Shown piece by piece: positions 50,082 through 59,058 of a DNA stretch of 64,000 nt. This stretch comes from Arthrobacter cavernae (GTDB lineage: Bacteria; Actinomycetota; Actinomycetes; Actinomycetales; Micrococcaceae): NCBI RefSeq assembly GCF_017368795.1, contig NZ_JAFNLL010000018.1, positions 1 to 64,000 on the forward strand, read 5' to 3'. Numbering within the stretch: position 1 is the first letter of the stretch; every line of letters begins with the position of its first letter. The notes under the pieces were generated by a model. The model was not told where the DNA came from. It was given only the letters and a program-made list of their open reading frames with translations, and ran no database searches. Made by a program: the position numbers and the translations under genes.

Positions 50082-51364
50082 GACTTCCCCCTGTCACCGT
50101 TCCATTGCAGTTCCGCGTGGACGCGCCAGCCGCCGTTCATGCCTGGGCCGGCATCCACGGTTCCAGCATAGATTCCCGCGCGTTCACGCATCCCGGCGAT
50201 GCCTTGGCGCGTGCCCACGGTGCCGGCGTCGCTGCCTGGCTCCCGGGTGCCGCGGCCGTCGTCGAGCACGTCAATGGTGACCGAATCGCCGTCCCGGACG
50301 ATGTGCACGTCCACCCGGCTCAGCGAGCGCCCGTAGCGGAGCACGTTGGTGAGGGACTCCTGCACGATCCGGTAGACGGTGAGCTGGAAGGCGGCGTCCT
50401 GGGGCAGCGTGGGACCCGTGTGCGAGTAGTGCAGCGGCAGCCCGGCTGTGCGGAAGCCCTCCAGCAGCTTGGCCAGGTCGTAGCCGGACTCCAGCGGGGC
50501 CAGGGGCGCGGGCCTGCCGGAATCGTCGCGCAGCACGCCCAGGACGCGGCGCATGTCCGCCAGCGCCATGCGGCCGGTACGCGAAAGTTCGCCGAGGACC
50601 TCGCCGGCGCGCTCCGGATCCTTCCTGACCACGACGGCGGCCCCGTCCGAGAGGCTGATCATGACCGTCAGGGAGTGCGCCACGACGTCGTGCATTTCCC
50701 GGGCGATCCGGTTCCGTTCGGTGATGGAGCCAAGCTGCGCGGTGCGGGCGGCCCAGGCCTGGATTTCGGCCTCGTGTTTGCGCCGCTGCCGGACGGAAAT
50801 GCCGATGCCGGTGGCGATGAGGTTGGACAGCACGATGCTGATGGCCGCGGCGATGTTGCTGAGCAGGTGGAAGTTCTCCGGGGCCCCTTCCGGGCCGGCC
50901 GGGGTGGACGGGCTGGTCCACATGAAGAGGTACACGAGGGCCAGCGGCAGGCTCGCGGCGCCGAACACCACCAGTGCCGACGTCCTGGGCCGCGCCACCG
51001 CCACGGCATACAGGGCGAACCAGAGCCCGGCCGAGACGTTGGAACCCCAGGGGTTCAGCAGCGTGGCGCCCACCTCCAGGATGGCCACGGCCGCCGTCAC
51101 GCTCACCGGGAAGCGGCGCCGCAGGAACAGCACCCCAGCGATGGCCAGGAGCAGCGCGGCGGCGAGCCACTTGCCGTCCGCGATCGATCCGATGAGCGTG
51201 GCCAGCGCCAGCAGGACGTAGCAGGCCACCACCACCGCGTCCATGGCCCGCGGGTGCTCGAAGAGGTAGCGGCGGATCCGGCCCCGGCGGCGCAGGGTGA
51301 TTTCAGCAAAGGACGCGTCGGCCACCTGGGCCGACGCGTCCTTCACTGGCAAATCTTCGCTCAT
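50078..51364 (-). CDS. Two-component sensor histidine kinase (HisKA_3 type)
   Basis: A 428-residue membrane kinase: five or six helices at about 45-190, the HisKA_3 motif ERNRIAREMHDVVAHSLTVMISLSDGA with the phospho-His, and a HATPase domain (VQESLTNVLRYGRSL, VLDDGRG, GIAGMRERAGIY). It pairs with the NarL-type regulator downstream; the ATG of one overlaps the other. TAAGCT lies exactly 6 nt before the ATG. The signal is unknown. The nearby ABC-2 exporter is a typical target. Confidence 0.88.
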   Translation of the reverse strand: MSEDLPVKDASAQVADASFAEITLRRRGRIRRYLFEHPRAMDAVVVACYVLLALATLIGSIADGKWLAAALLLAIAGVLFLRRRFPVSVTAAVAILEVGATLLNPWGSNVSAGLWFALYAVAVARPRTSALVVFGAASLPLALVYLFMWTSPSTPAGPEGAPENFHLLSNIAAAISIVLSNLIATGIGISVRQRRKHEAEIQAWAARTAQLGSITERNRIAREMHDVVAHSLTVMISLSDGAAVVVRKDPERAGEVLGELSRTGRMALADMRRVLGVLRDDSGRPAPLAPLESGYDLAKLLEGFRTAGLPLHYSHTGPTLPQDAAFQLTVYRIVQESLTNVLRYGRSLSRVDVHIVRDGDSVTIDVLDDGRGTREPGSDAGTVGTRQGIAGMRERAGIYAGTVDAGPGMNGGWRVHAELQWNGDRGKS

Positions 51365-51422
51365 GGCTTGAGCTTAGTCATGGCATGAGCTCAGTTGAGC
51401 GGCCGCAGCGGCCGCCCAGTGC

Positions 51423-52328
51423 CTAAAACTCCATTCCCGCTTCGGCAAGGTCGGCCTTGATGCCGGCGATCTCGGTCTCGCCCGGTTCCACCAGGGGAAG
51501 CCGGACCACGGAGTTGGACAGGATTCCCTGCCACTTGAGGATCTGCTTCACGGCCACTGCGCCCTGTACGTGGCCCATGGCGGCACGGATGACCGGGTCC
51601 AGTTCAAAGTGCAGGCGGCGGGCCGTGGCGAAGTCGCCCGCGGCGGCGGCGTCCACCAGTTCGCGGAACTTGCCGGGGGCAATGTGGGCGCTTACGCTGA
51701 TCAGCCCGACGGCGCCGGCGGCCATCAGCGGCAGGGTCAGTCCGTCGTCGCCCGAGTACACGTCAAGATCGGTGCTGGCCAGCACGCGCGTGGTGGCGGA
51801 GAAGTCGGCCTTGGCATCCTTCAGCGCGACGATGCGCGGGTGGTCCGACAGCCGGATGATGGTCTCGGTGGCGATCGCGACGCCGGCCCGTCCGGGGATG
51901 TCGTACAGCATCACCGGCAGCTCGGTGGCGTCGGCGACGGCCTCGAAGTGGGCCTGGATGCCGGCCTGGCTGGGCTTGTTGTAGTACGGGGTGACCAGCA
52001 TGATCCCGTGGACGCCCAGGGCCGCGGCGCGCTGGGTCAGGCTGATAGTGTGCCGGGTATCATTGGTGCCCGTACCGGCGATGACCCTGGCCCGGCCACC
52101 CACGGCGTCCAGCACGGCCTGAAACATGCCCAGGTTTTCCTCGTCCGTCAGGGTGGAGGTTTCGCCGGTGGTGCCGGTGACCAGGATGCCATCGCAACCG
52201 CCGTCGACCAGTGTGTTGGCCAGTTCCGCTGCCTGCTTATAGTCCACTGCCCCGTCGGCGGTGAAGGGGGTGACCATGGCGGGCACCAGGGTTCCGAACG
52301 GACGGGAGGCAGCGGAGGAGTCAGTCAT
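51423..52328 (-). CDS. dapA: 4-hydroxy-tetrahydrodipicolinate synthase
   Basis: A 301-residue class I aldolase for lysine and diaminopimelate synthesis. It has GTTGETSTLT (pyruvate-binding loop), YYNKPSQ (Tyr) and the Schiff-base Lys in IVALKDAK. TAACGT ends 7 nt before the ATG at 52328. It is not in an obvious dap operon; an NAL-type aldolase is a weaker alternative. Confidence 0.92.
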   Translation of the reverse strand: MTDSSAASRPFGTLVPAMVTPFTADGAVDYKQAAELANTLVDGGCDGILVTGTTGETSTLTDEENLGMFQAVLDAVGGRARVIAGTGTNDTRHTISLTQRAAALGVHGIMLVTPYYNKPSQAGIQAHFEAVADATELPVMLYDIPGRAGVAIATETIIRLSDHPRIVALKDAKADFSATTRVLASTDLDVYSGDDGLTLPLMAAGAVGLISVSAHIAPGKFRELVDAAAAGDFATARRLHFELDPVIRAAMGHVQGAVAVKQILKWQGILSNSVVRLPLVEPGETEIAGIKADLAEAGMEF

Positions 52329-52366
52329 GGACAAAACGTTACCGGCTCGGGGGCGGAAACTCTTAA

Positions 52367-52410
52367 ACGGGCTCCGGCAGCCCGGCTTTCGCCGTTTTGC
52401 CGGAGCCCGT
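52367..52410 (-). terminator. Terminator of the ABC exporter operon
   Basis: ACGGGCTCCGGCA and TGCCGGAGCCCGT (13 bp, perfect) frame a smaller GGC/GCC hairpin. Read on the minus strand it is followed by TTTAAGAG, 12 bp beyond the permease stop. Confidence 0.75.
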
Positions 52411-52421
52411 CACCGTGTCGC

Positions 52422-53276
52422 TTAGACGTCGCGCTTCTTGAGCAGCACCATGGCCAGGACCACGGGCACCACTACCCAGGCGCCCAGGACCAGGGCCGCC
52501 TGCCAGACTTCCAAGGTGTCCTTGACATGCTCGACGGCGGTCAGCGGCGTGATCGTGTTGCCCGGCAGGTACTTGCGGGCTTCCACGAAGAAGTCGCCGG
52601 GGATGAGCTGGAAGGCGATGGGCGCCACGAAGAACAGGCCCACCAGGCTCATGATGCCGCCGGCGGAGTTGCGGATCAGGGTGCCCAGCGCCATGCCGAT
52701 GGCGGCCACGGCGGCCACGTAGAGGCTGTTGACGAGGAGCATCTTGATGGACTGCGAGCTGCCCAGGTCCAGCGCCAGCTTGTAATTGTCCAGGATCGGC
52801 ACCGAAACCAGCCCGGCGATGTAGGTGGAGACGGCCGTCAGCGCGAAGGCGCTCACCATGACCACCACCAGCTTGGCGAGGAACGCCGGGAGCCGCTTGG
52901 GAACGGCGGCAAAGGTGGAGCGTGCCATGCCGGTGGTGAATTCCGAACTCATCAGGAGCACGCCGAGCGAGCCCAGGATCAGCTGCGCGAAGGCGATGCC
53001 GGAGGTGGGCACGCCGACGGCGAGGTCCCCGCCCTGCGCCGCAATGGCGGCCGCGGCCTCGGGATCGGACAGGGCCGCCTCGGAGAACTGACCCGTCCCC
53101 CAGGCCGACAGGGCACCGAAGCCCACCATGACCACGGCCGTGGAGGCCAGGAGGATCAGTGTGGACATCAGGGTGCGGAACTTGATGAATTCCGAGTTCA
53201 GGACGCGGAAGAACGACGGTCCGGGTCCAACGGCGTTGCGGAAGGACCGACGGTCCAAAGTAGTAGTCGCGCTCAT
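52422..53276 (-). CDS. ABC-2 type exporter permease
   Basis: A 284-residue membrane protein with six predicted helices. It has FIKFRTLMSTLILLASTAVVMVGFGAL, LLMSSEFTTGMARSTFAAVPKRLPAFLAKLVVVM (typical ABC-2) and a final WQAALVLGAWVVVPVVLAMVLLKKRDV. It starts 2 nt after the ATPase stop. With the ATPase it likely exports a drug or lipid-like molecule and may be the target of the two-component system. Confidence 0.88.
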   Translation of the reverse strand: MSATTTLDRRSFRNAVGPGPSFFRVLNSEFIKFRTLMSTLILLASTAVVMVGFGALSAWGTGQFSEAALSDPEAAAAIAAQGGDLAVGVPTSGIAFAQLILGSLGVLLMSSEFTTGMARSTFAAVPKRLPAFLAKLVVVMVSAFALTAVSTYIAGLVSVPILDNYKLALDLGSSQSIKMLLVNSLYVAAVAAIGMALGTLIRNSAGGIMSLVGLFFVAPIAFQLIPGDFFVEARKYLPGNTITPLTAVEHVKDTLEVWQAALVLGAWVVVPVVLAMVLLKKRDV

Positions 53277-53278
53277 GG

Positions 53279-54223
53279 CTAGTTCCCTCCGGCCTGTGCG
53301 GAAACCGGGGCTCCCGTGGTGATGTGCGAGTGGTATTCGACCTCGTCCTTGGTCAGTTCCATGTAGGCCTCCTCGAGGCTTGCCTGCAGGGGGGTCAGCT
53401 CGTAGACCATGACCTGGTGGTCCAGGGCCGCCCGGGCGATGCCGCGCGGGTCCAGGCCGGTGACTTCCAGCAGCTCACGGTCCTGGGCCTCCACGGAGAC
53501 GCCGTTGGCGGCCAGCAGCTGCATGAGCCGTTCGGGCTGGTCGGTGCGGACGCGGGTGCGGGCATGGCCCTTGCCGGTGATGATGTCCCTGATGGGGGCG
53601 TCGGCGATGATCTTGCCCCGGCCGATCACGATCAGGTGGTCCGCGGTCAGCGCCATTTCGCTCATGAGGTGGCTGGAGAGGAAGACCGTGCGGCCCTCGG
53701 AGGCGAGGTACTTGACCAGGTTGCGCACCCAGACAACGCCTTCGGGGTCCAGGCCGTTGACGGGTTCGTCCAGGATGATGGTCTGCGGATCGCCCAGCAG
53801 CGCAGCGGCGATGCCGAGGCGCTGCCCCATGCCGAGCGAGAAGCCCTTGACCTTCTTCTTCGCGACGTCGCCCAGGCCGGTCATCTCGATGACTTCGTGG
53901 ATGCGCTTCTTGGGGATGCTGTGCGTGGCCGCCATCGCCAGCAGGTGGTTGTAGGCCGTGCGGCTCGCGTGGACCGCCTTGGCATCCAGCAGGGCGCCGA
54001 TTTCGCGCAGCGGCGCCACGTGCTTGGCGAACGGCACACCGTTGACGGTGACGGATCCCGCCGTCGGGGCATCGAGGCCCATGATCATGCGCATGGTGGT
54101 GGACTTGCCGGCACCGTTCGGGCCCAGGAAGCCCGTCACCTGTCCGGCCTGGACAGTGAAGCTGACGCCGCCGACGGCGGTTTTGTCGCCGTAGACCTTC
54201 GTCAGTCCTTTTGCTTCGATCAT
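53279..54223 (-). CDS. ABC transporter ATP-binding protein
   Basis: A 314-residue ATPase: Walker A GPNGAGKST, signature SLGMGQRLG, Walker B IILDEPVNGLDPEG and the H-loop SSHLMSE. AGGAGGG precedes the ATG at 54223. It drives the adjacent permease. The DrrA/BcrA-type C-terminus suggests drug export or self-protection. Confidence 0.92.
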   Translation of the reverse strand: MIEAKGLTKVYGDKTAVGGVSFTVQAGQVTGFLGPNGAGKSTTMRMIMGLDAPTAGSVTVNGVPFAKHVAPLREIGALLDAKAVHASRTAYNHLLAMAATHSIPKKRIHEVIEMTGLGDVAKKKVKGFSLGMGQRLGIAAALLGDPQTIILDEPVNGLDPEGVVWVRNLVKYLASEGRTVFLSSHLMSEMALTADHLIVIGRGKIIADAPIRDIITGKGHARTRVRTDQPERLMQLLAANGVSVEAQDRELLEVTGLDPRGIARAALDHQVMVYELTPLQASLEEAYMELTKDEVEYHSHITTGAPVSAQAGGN

Positions 54224-54358
54224 GGAAGCGTTCCCTCCTAGGAGCAGAGCTGCGTGTGTTGACTGTAGTGACAACGCTAGCCACGTCAAGGGCGGAAATC
54301 GCCGGTCTCAGGGATGATTCAGGGGCCAGTCAGGGTAGTCCTCATGGATGACACTGAC

Positions 54359-55855
54359 TCAGGGATGCGGCCCGTACACGCGCAGTGTCCCGCGCTGCAC
54401 GGTGAACTCCGCCATCCGGACACCCGGCAACGGTTCGCCGTCAACGGCCAGGACCAGGGGCCCGCCGATTGCCTCGATGCTGAGCCGGGACGCCTCGCTC
54501 AGGTGCGTGACCTTGGTGGACGCCACAGTGCCCGTGAGCATGGCCCAGAGGAGCCGGAGCCTGGCGAAGGGTTCATCGGCGGTGACCATGCGGATGTCCA
54601 GCACGCCGTCGTCGAGCACTGGCCGGCTCAGCGGTGCCATGTCCCGCGGGTAGTAGCGGCCCCGGCCGAGGTAGAGGATCCACAGTTTGTGCCGCACGCC
54701 GTCGATCTTCAGCGTGGTGGGCGAGGCCACGGCGAAGGTGCGCAGGCCCGCCACGAGCCCGGCGAGCGGTTTCCCCAGCGCCGGCTGGAGCCGCTCGCGG
54801 CGCCGGACCAGGTTGGGGTAGACGCCGAAGCTTGCCGTGTTGAGCATGGTGAGCTCGAGGGTTTCGTCGGCGCCCTCGATGCCGCGGCCCACGGAAACAT
54901 GCCCCACATCCGAGGCGACCGCGGTCCCCGCCGCGGCAGCCTCCGCAGCCTCCGCCAGGGTGCCCACGCCGGCGTCGCGGGCAAAGTGGTTCAGCGTGCC
55001 GCCGGGCAGGACCAGCAGGGGCAGGGACTGCCCGACGGCGGCCGCGGCGGCCGTGCCCACCGTGCCGTCGCCGCCCCACACACCCAGGGCTTTGGTCCCG
55101 GGCCGGGCAGCGGCCGCCTGGATCTCGGCGGCCACGTCTTCGCCCTCGCTGATTTCATGAATATGCGCCTTGAGGAATGTTTCCCGGAGCAACGCGACGG
55201 TCTCCGGCGAGTAGGAGCCGCCCAGGGCGTTGACCGCGATGCTCAGCCCCTCGCCGTCGTCGATGGCGGGCGCCTCGGCAGCCGTGCGGCCGGTGGACGG
55301 GGCCGCTTGCCGCTCCGGCCACCACGTCCGTGTCAGCAGGGCCGCTCCCGCGCCGATGGCGCAGCCGAACACCACGTCCGAGGGCCAGTGTGCCCCCGTG
55401 TGGACCCTGGAGTAGGCCACCCCTGCGGCAATCGGGGCAAGCGCCGCGCCCAGCGCCGGCGACACCATCCCGGCCCCCAGTGCGAAGGCCGCGGCGGAGG
55501 CCGAGTGCCCCGAGGGCAGGGAAGAGCTGGTGGGCTGCGGGTGCACGAAGCGGAACACCGGGAGGTGCTCGGGCTGCGGCCGGGCCCGGGGGAGCAGGGT
55601 CTTGAAGAGCAGATTGGTCACGGCCGAGGCGAGCCCGAGGGCCAGCAGCCCGCGCAGGGCGGCACGGCGCGGCCTGCCCGGAACAGCAGTCAAACCGCCG
55701 GCGATGGCAAACCACAGCTTGCCCTTGGTTGCCGCAGCGGAGAGCGCGCTGAAGAAGTCGTCGTGCTGGCCCTGGGCCTGCCGCGAGACAGCGCGGACGA
55801 GGAAGCGGTCGAATGTTGCCACCCGGCCCGGGCCCTTGCGCAGCAGGCTTCGCAT
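54359..55855 (-). CDS. PAP2 phosphatase fused to a diacylglycerol-kinase-like domain
   Basis: A 498-residue two-domain protein. The N-terminal PAP2 phosphatase carries KTLLPRARP, PSGHSAS and SRVHTGAHWPSDV at about 80-160. The C-terminal DAGK/LCB5 kinase fold carries GGDGTVGTAAAAAV and GTLNHFARDAG. It could interconvert phosphatidic acid and diacylglycerol or act on polyprenol phosphates. TAGGGT lies exactly 6 nt before the ATG. It is divergent from a second PAP2 gene. Confidence 0.88.
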   Translation of the reverse strand: MRSLLRKGPGRVATFDRFLVRAVSRQAQGQHDDFFSALSAAATKGKLWFAIAGGLTAVPGRPRRAALRGLLALGLASAVTNLLFKTLLPRARPQPEHLPVFRFVHPQPTSSSLPSGHSASAAAFALGAGMVSPALGAALAPIAAGVAYSRVHTGAHWPSDVVFGCAIGAGAALLTRTWWPERQAAPSTGRTAAEAPAIDDGEGLSIAVNALGGSYSPETVALLRETFLKAHIHEISEGEDVAAEIQAAAARPGTKALGVWGGDGTVGTAAAAAVGQSLPLLVLPGGTLNHFARDAGVGTLAEAAEAAAAGTAVASDVGHVSVGRGIEGADETLELTMLNTASFGVYPNLVRRRERLQPALGKPLAGLVAGLRTFAVASPTTLKIDGVRHKLWILYLGRGRYYPRDMAPLSRPVLDDGVLDIRMVTADEPFARLRLLWAMLTGTVASTKVTHLSEASRLSIEAIGGPLVLAVDGEPLPGVRMAEFTVQRGTLRVYGPHP

Positions 55856-55893
55856 CTCCCCACCCTAGCGCGGCGCCCCACTAGGATGTAGCC

Positions 55894-56610
55894 ATGATCC
55901 GGGTCCTTCTCCCGCGCAGGTCCGCGGCCGGAACGGTGGCAGCCCTCAGCGCAGCGCTGCTCACTGTGGCCGTGGTGCTCGGTGGCCTGCTGCTGCTGGA
56001 CGTGGCGCGGCCGGTCTTCCAGGACATGGACAATTCATGGCACGACTTCTCTGCCACGGTGCATACGCCCTTGTGGGATGCCGTGAACCCTGCCCTGAAC
56101 TGGGCCGGCTACAGGGGGATGCTGGCGTTCCACATTGTGCTGGCGTTTGCCTTGATCGTAGGCCAGCGGCCCATCTCGGCCGCCTTCAGCGCGACCGCAG
56201 GGCTCGCCGTCGTGCTCGTGACGCAACTGGCCAAATGGGCCATCGGCCGGGAACGTCCGGCAGACAACCGGGTCTTCAGCGACAACGGGTCCTACCCTTC
56301 GGGCCACGTCTCCGCCACCACGGCGTTTCTGCTGGTGCTGGCGCTGCTCCTGGGCCGCTGGTGGGTATGGATGCTTTCCCTCGCGGGAATATTCGCCATG
56401 ATGCTCAGCCGCACGTACCTGGCCGCCCACTGGTTCACGGACGTGGTGGGCGGTGCCTGCCTGTCCGCCGGGATGGTGCTCCTGCTGTGGCTGGCATTCC
56501 AGGACATATGCATTCGGGAGAATATGAATGCCGTGCACACGCTCATTTGGTGGTCAAGGGCTTCGCGGCGCCGGAAAGCCACAGGGCAAGCAGAATCGGC
56601 GCCCCGATAG
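55894..56610 (+). CDS. PAP2-family phosphatase
   Basis: A 238-residue membrane phosphatase with six predicted helices. The active-site motifs are KWAIGRERP, YPSGHVSATTAFLL and SRTYLAAHWFTDVVGG. TAGGAT lies exactly 6 nt before the ATG, back to back with the divergent fusion gene. Its last 68 bp overlap, in the opposite direction, the end of the MFS gene. Undecaprenyl-pyrophosphate or phosphatidate are possible substrates. Confidence 0.87.
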   Translation: MIRVLLPRRSAAGTVAALSAALLTVAVVLGGLLLLDVARPVFQDMDNSWHDFSATVHTPLWDAVNPALNWAGYRGMLAFHIVLAFALIVGQRPISAAFSATAGLAVVLVTQLAKWAIGRERPADNRVFSDNGSYPSGHVSATTAFLLVLALLLGRWWVWMLSLAGIFAMMLSRTYLAAHWFTDVVGGACLSAGMVLLLWLAFQDICIRENMNAVHTLIWWSRASRRRKATGQAESAPR

Positions 56611-57724
56611 CCAGCAGGGCAAGGTGGATGCCCGTATGGTCCCCCAGGTAGCCCAGCAGAGGCGGTCCGGCGAGGAACGCCACATAGCCGATCGTGGAAA
56701 CCACGGAGACGCGGGCCGCGGCATGCTGGGGATCGTCGGCAGCAGCAGACATTCCCATGGGGAAGGCCAGCGCAGCGCCCACGCCCCACAGGGCAGCACC
56801 GATGCCGGCCAGCACCAGGTTGCCCGCGAACACGAAGAGCGCCAGGCCCAGGGCCGCCGCAGCCATGCTGGCCCGCAGCACCGCGACGCGGCCGAACTTG
56901 TCGATGACCATGCCGCCCAGGAACCGCATCACGGTCATCGCGAGCACGAACAGGGCGAAGAACAAGGCGCCGGTGGACTCGGAGGTGGCCAGCCCGTCCA
57001 CGGCAGCCTTGGCGATCCAGTCGTTGCCCGCACCTTCCGTGAGGGTGGCTCCCAGCACCACGACGCCGATCAGCAGCGTGCGGGAGTCCCGCCAGGCCGA
57101 GGGGCCCTTGGAAGGTGCCTCCCCGCCGTCGGGCATGTCAGGGGTCTCGTGCGGCAGGAAGTAGCGCGGCGCCGTCAGCGCCAGCACCACCACAATGCCG
57201 GCGATCACCAGCAGGTGTTCGGGCAGGCCGACGCCTAGGTTGGAGAGCCCGGCGCCGATCAGGGCGCCCACAAAGGCACCGCCGCTAAAAGCCGCATGGA
57301 ACTGCGGCATGATGGTGCGCCGGAGCCGGTGTTCAACGTCGGCGCCCTCGATGTTCTGCGCCACGTCCCACAGGCCGATTCCCACGCCGAAGAAGAAAAG
57401 GGACACGGCGGTGCCGGGCACGGACCCGGCCATGAGCGAGAAGGCGACTCCAGCACCCGCGGCGGCGGCGAGAATCCCGCCGAGCCGGACCGTGTTGGCT
57501 GTGCCGATCCTGCCGACCACGCGGCCCGCAGACGGCAGCGCCAGGAGGGAGCCGACGGCGATGCACAGCAGCAGCGTGCCCATCTGGCCGGACGTGAGGT
57601 GCAGTGTCTCGGTGACAGCGGGGATGCGCGCGGCCCAGCTGGCGAAAACGAGTCCGTTCATGCCGAAGATCAGGAAGGTGGCCACGGTCGCGGCCCTGAC
57701 GTTGATGCTTTGGGTGATGGTCAT
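56543..57724 (-). CDS. MFS transporter (YbjJ/FsbA-like)
   Basis: A 393-residue, 12-helix transporter: GMNGLVFASWAARIPAVTETLHL, LLCIAVGSLLALPSAGRVVGRIG, and a second half with PPLLGYLGDHTGIHLALLAIGAPILLALWLSGAAKPL. Its ATG overlaps the TetR stop by 4 nt, so regulator and pump are one operon. Its 3' end overlaps the converging PAP2 gene by 68 bp. Substrate unknown. Confidence 0.86.
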   Translation of the reverse strand: MTITQSINVRAATVATFLIFGMNGLVFASWAARIPAVTETLHLTSGQMGTLLLCIAVGSLLALPSAGRVVGRIGTANTVRLGGILAAAAGAGVAFSLMAGSVPGTAVSLFFFGVGIGLWDVAQNIEGADVEHRLRRTIMPQFHAAFSGGAFVGALIGAGLSNLGVGLPEHLLVIAGIVVVLALTAPRYFLPHETPDMPDGGEAPSKGPSAWRDSRTLLIGVVVLGATLTEGAGNDWIAKAAVDGLATSESTGALFFALFVLAMTVMRFLGGMVIDKFGRVAVLRASMAAAALGLALFVFAGNLVLAGIGAALWGVGAALAFPMGMSAAADDPQHAAARVSVVSTIGYVAFLAGPPLLGYLGDHTGIHLALLAIGAPILLALWLSGAAKPLTTK

Positions 57725-58305
57725 GTAGTGGCAACTTCCAACGTGGCGTGCTCTGAGTGGTTCAAGGGGGTGGTGATGCGGGCGACCGCCTCCACCGTGA
57801 TGGAACGGTCATGCGGTTCGGTGTCGAGCGCGGCGTGGATGAACAGGCCTTCGATCAGCGCGTCCAGCATCCTGCACGTTCCCGGATCGAAATGCAGCCC
57901 CAGGGCCCGCCTGCTCCGGGCCATCCAGTCGCGGGTGATCTGGCGGAACGCCGGTTTCCTGGCGGCCAGCGTGTAGAGCTCGTGGGTCAGGACCAGGTCC
58001 CGCTGCGAGTCCAGCAGATCCAGGTGGATCAAGTCCACCACGGCCCGCCGTGCGCCGTCGATGTCTGCCGCTCCCGCGAGCTGCTCGTCAAAGCGGTCGG
58101 CGATCGAGTCGCCGAAGCGCCGAAAGGCCTCCGTGAGGAGCTCGTCCATGCCGGCGAAGTGGTAGGTCATGGACCCCAGCGGCACACCGGCATGCTCGGC
58201 AATCCTGCGGTGCGAAGCCCCGGCGACGCCCTGGGCCGCGATGACGTCCAGGGCGGCATCGATGATCCGGTCCCGGCGCTCCGGGTCGAAGCGGCGTGTG
58301 ACCAC
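57721..58305 (-). CDS. TetR-family transcriptional regulator
   Basis: A 194-residue regulator: helix-turn-helix at about 10-50 (RRDRIIDAALDVIAAQGVAGASHRRIAEHAGVPLGSMTYHFAGMDELL) and a helical ligand domain. The start is a GTG 2 nt after the acetyltransferase stop. It likely represses the co-transcribed MFS transporter. Confidence 0.88.
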   Translation of the reverse strand: MVTRRFDPERRDRIIDAALDVIAAQGVAGASHRRIAEHAGVPLGSMTYHFAGMDELLTEAFRRFGDSIADRFDEQLAGAADIDGARRAVVDLIHLDLLDSQRDLVLTHELYTLAARKPAFRQITRDWMARSRRALGLHFDPGTCRMLDALIEGLFIHAALDTEPHDRSITVEAVARITTPLNHSEHATLEVATT

Positions 58306-58307
58306 GG

Positions 58308-58886
58308 CTAGATCTCCCGGATGACGCGGGCCGGATTGCCGACCGCGAGCGAGTTCGCCGGGATATCCTTGGTGACCACGGCCCCAGCGCCGATCACGGA
58401 GTTGCTGCCAATGGTGACGCCGGGCAGGACGATGGCCCCGCCGCCGAGCCATACGTTGTCGCCGATGGTGATCGGTTCCGCAGCTTCGAGGCGGTCCCGC
58501 CGGGGCTGGGGCTCCACCGGGTGGGTGGGGGTCAGGAGCTGCACGTTGGGGCCGATCTGGCAGTCTTCGCCGATGGTGATCGGGGCGACGTCCAGGGCCG
58601 TCAGGTTGTAGTTGATGAAGGTGCGCGCGCCGACCGTGATGTATGTGCCGTAATCGACATATATCGGCGGCTTGATGTGGGCCTCGTGGCCCAGGGAGCC
58701 CAGGAGCTCGTCCAGAATGGGCCGGGCCGCATCCGGATCCTCGGCATAGGCTGCCGTGTACTTCGTCTGCAGCGCGACCGCGCGCTGTGATTCACGTGCG
58801 CTCTCGGGGTCGTCGGAGATGTAGAAATCCCCGGCAAGCATGCGTTCCCGGTTGGTGCGCAGGTCACCGGCAAAGTAATCGGTCAT
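58308..58886 (-). CDS. Maltose/galactoside O-acetyltransferase-like hexapeptide-repeat enzyme
   Basis: A 192-residue acetyltransferase: N-terminal Mac domain (RERMLAGDFYISDDPE), a left-handed beta-helix of hexapeptide repeats and GDNVWLGGGAIVLPGVTIGSNSVIGAGAVVTKDIPANSLAVGNPARVIREI. I start at MTDYFAG because TACGAT ends 7 nt before it; an earlier in-frame ATG is 6 codons upstream. It uses acetyl-CoA on sugars. Confidence 0.9.
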   Translation of the reverse strand: MTDYFAGDLRTNRERMLAGDFYISDDPESARESQRAVALQTKYTAAYAEDPDAARPILDELLGSLGHEAHIKPPIYVDYGTYITVGARTFINYNLTALDVAPITIGEDCQIGPNVQLLTPTHPVEPQPRRDRLEAAEPITIGDNVWLGGGAIVLPGVTIGSNSVIGAGAVVTKDIPANSLAVGNPARVIREI

Positions 58887-58962
58887 GCGTACGATCGTAC
58901 ACATCCTTGAGGCGAAGGGAAAGGGAGCCCTGTGAAGGGCTCCGCCCGATGAAGAAAGCCAA

Positions 58963-59053
58963 ACCCTCTCTCACCTTTGGCGCCAAAATCCCAAACGCTC
59001 TCTCACTCAATGAGAGAGCGTTGCGCAAAAAAGGCCCAAAAGTGAGAGAGGGT
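58963..59053. repeat. Second AACGCTCTCTCAC repeat locus, nested hairpins
   Basis: Inner hairpin: AACGCTCTCTCA (58994-59005), loop CTCAA, TGAGAGAGCGTT (59011-59022). Outer arms: ACCCTCTCTCACCTTTGG (58963-58980) against CCAAAAGTGAGAGAGGGT (59036-59053). The outer pair has C and G where the inner has G and C, a compensatory change that keeps pairing. It lies just past the ABC-F stop and upstream of the acetyltransferase. Confidence 0.8.
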
Positions 59054-59058
59054 CGGGG

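Noticed and set aside
51399..51415. GCGGCCGC-A-GCGGCCGC double palindrome after dapA
   Set aside because: The loop is a single base and no T-run follows. In a GC-rich genome this can be chance.
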